Translations under genes and position numbers: made by a program | Shown here: piece after piece, positions 62,811-64,000 of the stretch | Layout of the letters: the number at the start of each line of letters is the position of its first letter | How positions within the stretch are numbered: position 1 is the first letter of the stretch | DNA from: Saprospiraceae bacterium | GTDB lineage: Bacteria; Bacteroidota; Bacteroidia; Chitinophagales; Saprospiraceae | Length of the DNA: 64,000 bases | NCBI GenBank assembly: GCA_029262995.1 | Contig: JAJCYH010000023.1 | Coordinates: 186,001 to 250,000 of the forward strand | Direction: 5' to 3' | Notes under the pieces: generated by a model | What the model was told of the DNA's origin: nothing | What the model saw: only the letters and a program-made list of their open reading frames with translations | The model's database searches: none

Positions 62811-64000
62811 TTAAGAGTTGTTCTTCATTTTTGCTAAGTGATTCATTACTATATATCTGCCTGGTGCCCTTTCTAAAACTGACTGTAATTGCTTCTCTGC
62901 TTCTTCGTATCTTTCTTGGGAAATCAACCATTCCGCATACAGTTCATTTGATGGTTTTACGATTTCTGGTGGTCCATAATTATAGCTCGTATTTCGCTCC
63001 AATTCGACAGCCTCAACCATTAAAGATTCAGTATTTTCTGCATCTCCCTTCAATATTAACTTTAATGCTTCTAATTCCAACTTCATGACTTTAGACCTTT
63101 GAAGATCCAGTTCTGTGACACTATATCTATTATAAGAACCACTGCAAAGTGGTGCATCGCTTATCATCGCTTCTTGCGTGTGCCTTTTATACAATGTGTC
63201 CATTGCTAATGTTTTTTTCTGAAGCGACGAAACGTCATTATCCGCAAAGGCCTTCATTCCCATTAAATAATGATGAGCATTTTTGGTATAGAATGAATGC
63301 TTGCTATAGTCTATTGTATCATAGACTAGACTGTCATTCCAATTATTGGACTCTATGAAATAAGCAGCCTTCATCATTACAAGGTGAGAAACTGATCGTT
63401 GCGTAGAATATTCATAACAATAGTCTTGCATTTCTTTTACCAGTCGCCTAGCATTATCCAAATCTCCCTTTTGGAGATAAGCATACATTAACCACTTAAA
63501 TCCATGATAATTTAAAGCATCATTATCCAAACCCTTTGCTTCTTTCCTTTTTTTACTTGCATTCCAAGAATTGATGTTTGACGAAATAACTTCATCCCAC
63601 ATTCCCAACGCAACGTAAATATGCGATGGCATGTGTAGCGCATGACCTGCATCTGGTGCCACTTGGGAATAACTATTCGCCGCTTCAAGTGCTTTGTGTG
63701 CATTCTGAGGATCATCATAAGAATGAATCAGGTAATGCAATGCTCCCGGGTGATTTGGGTTTTCTTCAAGAATAGATTTAGCGATTCTTGCTCCTTTTGC
63801 GTAAGCTTCAAAATCACGACCTCCTTTTACAGCTCCTAAGACTGATAGTGCATGAAATGCCGTGACTTCATTATTGTCTGGATACTTATCACTTAACACA
63901 GACATATATTCAGAATAGGCTTCATCACGCTGACGCTTACTCCCCTTTCCATAAAGAACAGATATAGCATCAAACATATCTTTTTCAAAATCCGTTTTAA
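62811..64000 (-). CDS. TPR-repeat protein, N-terminus outside window
   Basis: The frame is open to the right edge, so the start is missing (the ATG at 63977 is internal or optional; seven codons upstream are still open). 388+ residues show helical repeats: NEVTAFHALSVLGAVKG, NPNHPGALHYLIHSYDDP, GHALHMPSHIYVALGMWDEV, DALNYHGFKWLMYAYLQKGD, and a final EWLISQERYEEAEKQLQ. HP-x-H and PSHIYV motifs mark a family of exported TPR proteins in Bacteroidota. Possible periplasmic scaffold. Precedes rlmF at 29 bp. Confidence 0.7.
   Translation of the reverse strand, partial: KTDFEKDMFDAISVLYGKGSKRQRDEAYSEYMSVLSDKYPDNNEVTAFHALSVLGAVKGGRDFEAYAKGARIAKSILEENPNHPGALHYLIHSYDDPQNAHKALEAANSYSQVAPDAGHALHMPSHIYVALGMWDEVISSNINSWNASKKRKEAKGLDNDALNYHGFKWLMYAYLQKGDLDNARRLVKEMQDYCYEYSTQRSVSHLVMMKAAYFIESNNWNDSLVYDTIDYSKHSFYTKNAHHYLMGMKAFADNDVSSLQKKTLAMDTLYKRHTQEAMISDAPLCSGSYNRYSVTELDLQRSKVMKLELEALKLILKGDAENTESLMVEAVELERNTSYNYGPPEIVKPSNELYAEWLISQERYEEAEKQLQSVLERAPGRYIVMNHLAKMKNNS

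Noticed and set aside
62781-62931. 50-residue N-terminal extension of RlmF
   Set aside because: It overlaps the conserved end of the TPR gene in another frame and lacks similarity to RlmF.

Overview
The window looks like chromosomal DNA of an AT-rich member of the Bacteroidota. Supporting signs are two proteins with type-A type IX secretion (T9SS) C-terminal sorting domains, many small lipoproteins and beta-barrel proteins, a DUF1800/DUF1501 pair, an S41 tricorn-like protease, M1, S8 and S9 exported peptidases, and promoters matching TTG-N17/19-TAnnTTTG. A marine or free-living Saprospiria, Cytophagia or Flavobacteriia-type organism fits, but the sequence alone does not settle the class.

Layout. 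0-9 kb: the end of a probable tRNA-queuosine glycosyltransferase, an exported DUF4412-like protein, then minus-strand engB, a PlsB/PlsC-type acyltransferase and an exonuclease, an outer-membrane barrel, and smc. 9-28 kb: exported peptidases (S9, S8, M1), a CPBP protease, a glycosyltransferase, recQ, a 7TM-HD phosphohydrolase lacking most of its sensor domain, cobalamin adenosyltransferase, a LolD/MacB-type ATPase, a deoxynucleoside kinase, a YggS protein, a large VCBS-repeat T9SS protein and a DegP-type protease. 28-35 kb: a patchy accessory segment with OsmC, an amber-interrupted DinB gene, higBA, a group II intron maturase fragment, and an HxlR regulator divergent from a DJ-1/beta-barrel/F420-type oxidoreductase cluster. 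A 49-bp repeat brackets that module, and short motifs recur between its genes. 35-46 kb: the tricorn-like protease, a GT-C-like membrane protein, a TlpA-like thioredoxin, tRNA-Arg(ACG) with an array of tRNA-5'-end-containing hairpin repeats, a PhoD-like phosphatase and an aldehyde dehydrogenase. 46-56 kb: a discoidin/T9SS protein beside the DUF1501/DUF1800 pair, then a very tight six-gene operon (K+ channel, PD40 lipoprotein, VWA protein, class III CoA transferase, cupin, RidA). 56-64 kb: small membrane and lipoproteins, an aldo/keto reductase, a PAP2 phosphatase, an amber-interrupted pagL-like lipid A deacylase, rluF, rlmF and a TPR protein cut by the window edge.

The most unusual structures are non-coding. 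Two 7-bp repeat arrays (26 and 18 units) lie on the stop codons of two exported-peptidase genes; the second fills exactly the space between the stop codon and a terminator. Five tandem imperfect units next to tRNA-Arg each end in the first 11 nt of that tRNA and can fold into hairpins. Two genes each carry one in-frame TAG, although TAG is also a normal terminal stop here. I see no CRISPR array, prophage, rRNA operon or integron integrase.
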